This document shows positions 5,967 through 8,699 of a stretch of 8,699 bases of DNA, one piece after another. This DNA is from Granulosicoccaceae bacterium (GTDB lineage Bacteria; Pseudomonadota; Gammaproteobacteria; DAOVJZ01), in NCBI GenBank assembly GCA_030632035.1, contig DAOVJZ010000055.1, positions 1 through 8,699 on the forward strand, given 5' to 3'. The position numbers and the translations under genes are program-made. Under the pieces are notes generated by a model, which did no database searches, was not told where the DNA came from, and saw only the letters and a program-made list of their open reading frames with translations. Each line of letters begins with the position of its first letter. The stretch's first letter is position 1.

Positions 5967-5993
5967 TAAAGTTTTCCTGATTATTTCCGATTT
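5967..5993 (+). promoter_or_regulatory. Sigma-28 (FliA) promoter of the chemoreceptor gene
   Basis: TAAAGTTT (5967-5974) is a perfect FliA -35 element. After exactly 11 bp comes TCCGATTT (5986-5993), which matches five of eight bases of the FliA -10 consensus GCCGATAA, including the core CCGAT. That is 13 of 16 bases overall. The start would fall near 6000, leaving a leader of about 34 nt that contains the AGGAGA ribosome binding site (6023-6028). This places the receptor in the late flagellar regulon. Confidence 0.75.
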
Positions 5994-6033
5994 AGTCCAT
6001 TAGTTAAGTTGGATATTAATCCAGGAGAACAAA

Positions 6034-8061
6034 ATGAAAGCACTGCTTGCACCGGGGATAGCCCTTTTCAGTCAACTCCGATACACAGCCAAGTTCATGG
6101 TTTTCAGTGTGGTATTCATGATTCCATTACTGACCATATCAGGTATCTTGATCACCAATATTACAGATGACATCCGCTTTCTGGAAAGTGAAAAAAAAGG
6201 GGTTCGATACATCCAGTCTCTGCGCCAGCTTATTCAGCATATCCCGCAACACCGGGGTATGACCAATGCCTACCTGAGTGGAAAAAGCAGTTTAAAAAAT
6301 AAAATCCTGGCCAAACGTCCTGTTATTGATGAAAAGTTTCAGGCTACACTCGTTGTAGACAGCGAACTGGAAGAAGCACTTCAGACTGGAGGCAAACTTA
6401 AAGAACTTCAGGAGCAATGGCAGCAAGTCAGGGACACTTCTATGAACAAACCGGCACCACAAGCATTTGCCGAGCATACTGATCTGATTAATAACATTAT
6501 CAACCTGATTCATCATATTGCTGATACATCAGGATTGATTCTTGACCCTTCACTCGATAGTTATTACCTCATGGATACAATTACTTACAAAATACCCGAT
6601 TTAAGTGAGCTTATGGGTAAACTGCGTGGTAAAGGCTCTGGTGTGGCTGCGGCAAAGGTAATAACTGACAAACAGAAATTCGACCTGACAGTCATCATGG
6701 TTGAATTTGATAAAAATGTTAATAACGTAAAAAATGATATAGAAATTGTTTTCAGGGAAAATCCTTCTATAGAACCTGCTCTTTCCCTGTTATTAAAAAC
6801 AGCAATGGAAGCAACCTTTGCCTTTGACGAGATAGTAGAACATCAGGTATTACAATCAGCAACTGTCATAGCAGATTCAGCTGAACTATTTAGTGTAGGA
6901 ACAAAAGCGATTGATGCCACGTATGTGCTCTTTGATGCTTCTGCTGAACAACTCACTACACTGTTGAATAACAGAATCTCTGCTGATAATCAGTTACTTG
7001 CTACAACCATTACACTGATTGTTGCACTCATTCTGATTGCCACCTATCTATTCATGAGCTTCTATGTAGGCACAATGAGTACACTTAAGAATATTAATCA
7101 GGCAGCACATCAGTTAGCAGATGGCGAACTTGGTGTTCGTATACCAGCAAATTCAAAAGACGAAATAAACGAGATTGTAGAAAGCTTTAATTTGGTTGCT
7201 GAGAGTTTTAGCCACCTGGTCGGTCAAGTTGCCTCTACTACCAATCAGGTTGCCTCTGCCGCTGAAGAACTTTCGGTCATTACCGGGGAAACCACTACTG
7301 GTATTATTAAGCAAACCTCTTCCACTGATCTGGTTGCAACTTCCATCTCTGAAATGAGTTCATCAATACAGGAAGTAGCACGTCATGCCACTTCGGCTGC
7401 AGATGCCAGTACCACGGCCTATGAAGAAACCAGCACCGGCCAGTCTGTTGTCAATAATGCAGTGTCATCTATCAATACATTATCCAATGAAATCAGCAAT
7501 GCCACTGAGGTCATTAAACAACTGGAAGCCAACAGTGAGGAAATTGGTTCTATCCTGGATGTAATCAGGGGTATTGCCGAACAAACCAACCTGCTGGCCC
7601 TGAATGCCGCCATTGAGGCCGCCCGTGCCGGTGAACAAGGCCGAGGCTTTGCTGTTGTGGCTGATGAAGTACGTACGCTTGCACGCCGCACACAGGAATC
7701 GACAGAACAAATTCATTCCATGATAGAACGCCTGCAGGAAGGTTCAAGAAAGGCCGTTGTTGCCATGGAAACCAGTAATGAAAAAGCGGCTGAAAGTGTT
7801 GAAAGTGCACAGCAAGCGGGCAATACGCTGGACTCTATCTACAATGCTGTGAATACCATTAACGACATGAACAACCAGATCGCTGCCGCTGCAGAGGAAC
7901 AGGCCACGGTCGCAGAGAGTGTGAACAAAAACGTTATAGAAATATATGATGTTTCACAGCAAACCAAAGACGGCGCAGAACAAACACTAACATCAAGTAA
8001 TGAACTCGCCAGACTGGCAGAGCAATTACAAACACTGGTGAGCAAATTCAAGACTTCATAA
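6034..8061 (+). CDS. Methyl-accepting chemotaxis protein (transmembrane chemoreceptor)
   Basis: This 675-residue receptor controls the CheA kinase and hence flagellar rotation. A first membrane helix spans about 21-43 and a second about 322-345, enclosing a periplasmic domain of about 280 residues. That domain is predicted mainly helical and carries QHRG (72-75) and LDPSLDSYYLMD (170-181). These motifs recur in helical-bundle sensor domains of other receptors; the ligand is unknown and it is not a Cache domain. A HAMP linker follows (about 346-398), then a long coiled-coil signalling domain. Its hairpin tip contains IAEQTNLLALNAAIEAARAG (514-533), the CheA/CheW contact region, complete and canonical. 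There is no C-terminal CheR/CheB-binding pentapeptide; the chain ends LVSKFKTS. AGGAGA lies 5 nt before the ATG. The promoter is of sigma-28 type. The gene converges on yaiI with a 13-bp gap. Confidence 0.97.
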   Translation: MKALLAPGIALFSQLRYTAKFMVFSVVFMIPLLTISGILITNITDDIRFLESEKKGVRYIQSLRQLIQHIPQHRGMTNAYLSGKSSLKNKILAKRPVIDEKFQATLVVDSELEEALQTGGKLKELQEQWQQVRDTSMNKPAPQAFAEHTDLINNIINLIHHIADTSGLILDPSLDSYYLMDTITYKIPDLSELMGKLRGKGSGVAAAKVITDKQKFDLTVIMVEFDKNVNNVKNDIEIVFRENPSIEPALSLLLKTAMEATFAFDEIVEHQVLQSATVIADSAELFSVGTKAIDATYVLFDASAEQLTTLLNNRISADNQLLATTITLIVALILIATYLFMSFYVGTMSTLKNINQAAHQLADGELGVRIPANSKDEINEIVESFNLVAESFSHLVGQVASTTNQVASAAEELSVITGETTTGIIKQTSSTDLVATSISEMSSSIQEVARHATSAADASTTAYEETSTGQSVVNNAVSSINTLSNEISNATEVIKQLEANSEEIGSILDVIRGIAEQTNLLALNAAIEAARAGEQGRGFAVVADEVRTLARRTQESTEQIHSMIERLQEGSRKAVVAMETSNEKAAESVESAQQAGNTLDSIYNAVNTINDMNNQIAAAAEEQATVAESVNKNVIEIYDVSQQTKDGAEQTLTSSNELARLAEQLQTLVSKFKTS

Positions 8062-8066
8062 GCAAA

Positions 8067-8100
8067 TGACCAGGTTATGCCTCTTTTGCATGCCTGGTCA
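8067..8100. terminator. Hairpin between the convergent chemoreceptor and yaiI genes
   Basis: TGACCAGG (8067-8074) and CCTGGTCA (8093-8100) are perfect 8-bp arms. An inner ATGC/GCAT pair extends the stem past small bulges and leaves a CTCTTTT loop. The hairpin begins 6 bp after the chemoreceptor stop and covers the yaiI stop codon and its last codons. No real T run follows on either strand (only TTT on the minus side), so it is probably a 3'-end structure or a weak terminator shared by both genes. Confidence 0.5.
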
Positions 8101-8530
8101 AAAATCTATCCAGATTATTCGCAAAAGATTGCCGGTCACTTTGGTTTAGTGCCGGCGGACCACCTGTCTGTATTCCACTGGCTCGCATAGTATCCATAAA
8201 ATCTCTCATATTGAGCCGCTCTTTAATATTATTTGTTGTATACAGTTCGCCACGTGGATTGAGAGCATGACCACCTTTCTCAATCACCTCCGCCGCCAAT
8301 GGAATATCGCCGGTGATAACAAGATCACCCGCACTCACCCTTTTAACAATCTCATTATCAGCAACATCAAAACCTGATGCGACTTGAATCGATGTAATGA
8401 ATCGCGATGGCGGTGTATTCATAGGCTGATTAGCCACAAGCGTCAACTGCACCCTGGTGCGCTCTGCCGCTTTAAATAAAATACCTTTAATTACTACTGG
8501 ACACGCATCTGCGTCTACCCATATTTTCAT
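8075..8530 (-). CDS. yaiI: UPF0178 (DUF188) family protein YaiI
   Basis: This 151-residue protein has the full UPF0178 pattern: MKIWVDADACP at the N-terminus, then PPSRFI, GFDVADNEIV, AGDLVITGDIPLAAE, LNPRGELYT and the C-terminal block RDFMDTMRASGIQTGGP. It aligns without gaps to E. coli YaiI (152 residues) over most of its length. The biochemical role is not established. The fold is, as I recall, assigned to the PIN-like nuclease superfamily, and the Asp residues of DADA and DVAD would fit a metal site, but activity is unproven. The start at 8530 follows the family, whose members begin at this MKIWVDADACP motif. It lacks a Shine-Dalgarno. An in-frame ATG at 8569 would add 13 residues not seen in relatives (MSGSHYTNRKSHN). 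The gene converges on the chemoreceptor and appears to be an unrelated housekeeping gene. Confidence 0.92.
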   Translation of the reverse strand: MKIWVDADACPVVIKGILFKAAERTRVQLTLVANQPMNTPPSRFITSIQVASGFDVADNEIVKRVSAGDLVITGDIPLAAEVIEKGGHALNPRGELYTTNNIKERLNMRDFMDTMRASGIQTGGPPALNQSDRQSFANNLDRFLTRHAKEA

Positions 8531-8579
8531 ATTATGTGATTTTCTATTTGTATAATGAGAGCCAGACATTAATTGCTTG

Positions 8580-8585
8580 ATTATA
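8580..8585 (-). promoter_or_regulatory. Perfect -10 box upstream of yaiI
   Basis: The minus strand reads TATAAT at 8580-8585, predicting a start near 8573. No strong -35 is visible at 17 bp; TTGTTG lies about 18 bp upstream. The transcript would begin 4 nt before the ATG at 8569 and 43 nt before the family-typical start at 8530. The rest of the right flank (8586-8699) shows no supportable feature. Confidence 0.4.
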
Positions 8586-8699
8586 ACTCTTTATTTTCTA
8601 CCGCAACAAACGTAGCAGTTTTCACTGCCTATGTGGCAATATATCTATATTTTGATACCGCACAAATTTTTACTTTCTTTTACGCGCAATATGAATAGC

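Noticed and set aside
7419..7810. Several minus-strand ORFs opposite the chemoreceptor signalling domain
   Set aside because: The plus strand encodes the canonical hairpin here, and the antisense frames are long only because of its alanine- and glutamate-rich codons.
8615..8628. GCAGT-TTTC-ACTGC small hairpin near the right edge
   Set aside because: Five pairs without a T run or gene context; likely chance.
8670..8699. Possible C-terminal end of a minus-strand gene entering from the right edge (reads AIHIARKRK then stop)
   Set aside because: Only nine codons are visible, too few to tell from chance.

Overview
The window reads as chromosomal DNA of a flagellated, facultatively anaerobic proteobacterium, most likely a gammaproteobacterium of moderate GC. 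The yadG/yadH and yaiI products match the enterobacterial proteins almost residue for residue through their conserved blocks. There is a perfect FNR/Anr-type site, a FliA (sigma-28)-type promoter and a chemoreceptor. I cannot name the genus. I see no mobile element, CRISPR array, rRNA or tRNA, and no abrupt change in codon use.

Left part (1-1449): on the minus strand lie a small heat-shock protein gene (645-1127) and, after a strong intrinsic terminator (592-617), the 5' end of a Lon-like AAA+ protease gene cut by the window edge (1-470). Together they look like a protein quality-control unit. The 322-bp divergent gap in front of hsp20 holds a perfect TTGAT-N4-ATCAA box, a -10 element at class II FNR distance, a second sigma-70-like promoter and a short inverted repeat.

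Middle part (1450-4828): a patatin-like lipid acyl hydrolase (1450-2616) and a small arginine-rich protein of unknown function (2691-3026) are followed by a two-gene ABC exporter, yadG-yadH (3121-4065 and 4055-4828; overlapping). The yadG promoter places the predicted transcription start on the ATG, which suggests a leaderless mRNA.

Right part (4829-8699): a soluble protein with a Cache/PDC-like sensory region (4912-5892), again with a -10 box 7 bp before its ATG, precedes a 675-residue methyl-accepting chemotaxis protein (6034-8061). The latter has a near-consensus sigma-28 promoter (5967-5993). Convergent to it is yaiI (8075-8530, minus), with a hairpin at the convergent 3' ends.

The sequence does not show a clearly unprecedented multi-gene system. 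The best leads are regulatory: FNR control of hsp20, sigma-28 control of the chemoreceptor, and two (possibly three) leaderless or near-leaderless promoters. Three proteins or domains also have no known function or ligand: the free-standing Cache protein, the receptor's sensor domain, and the Arg-rich protein.
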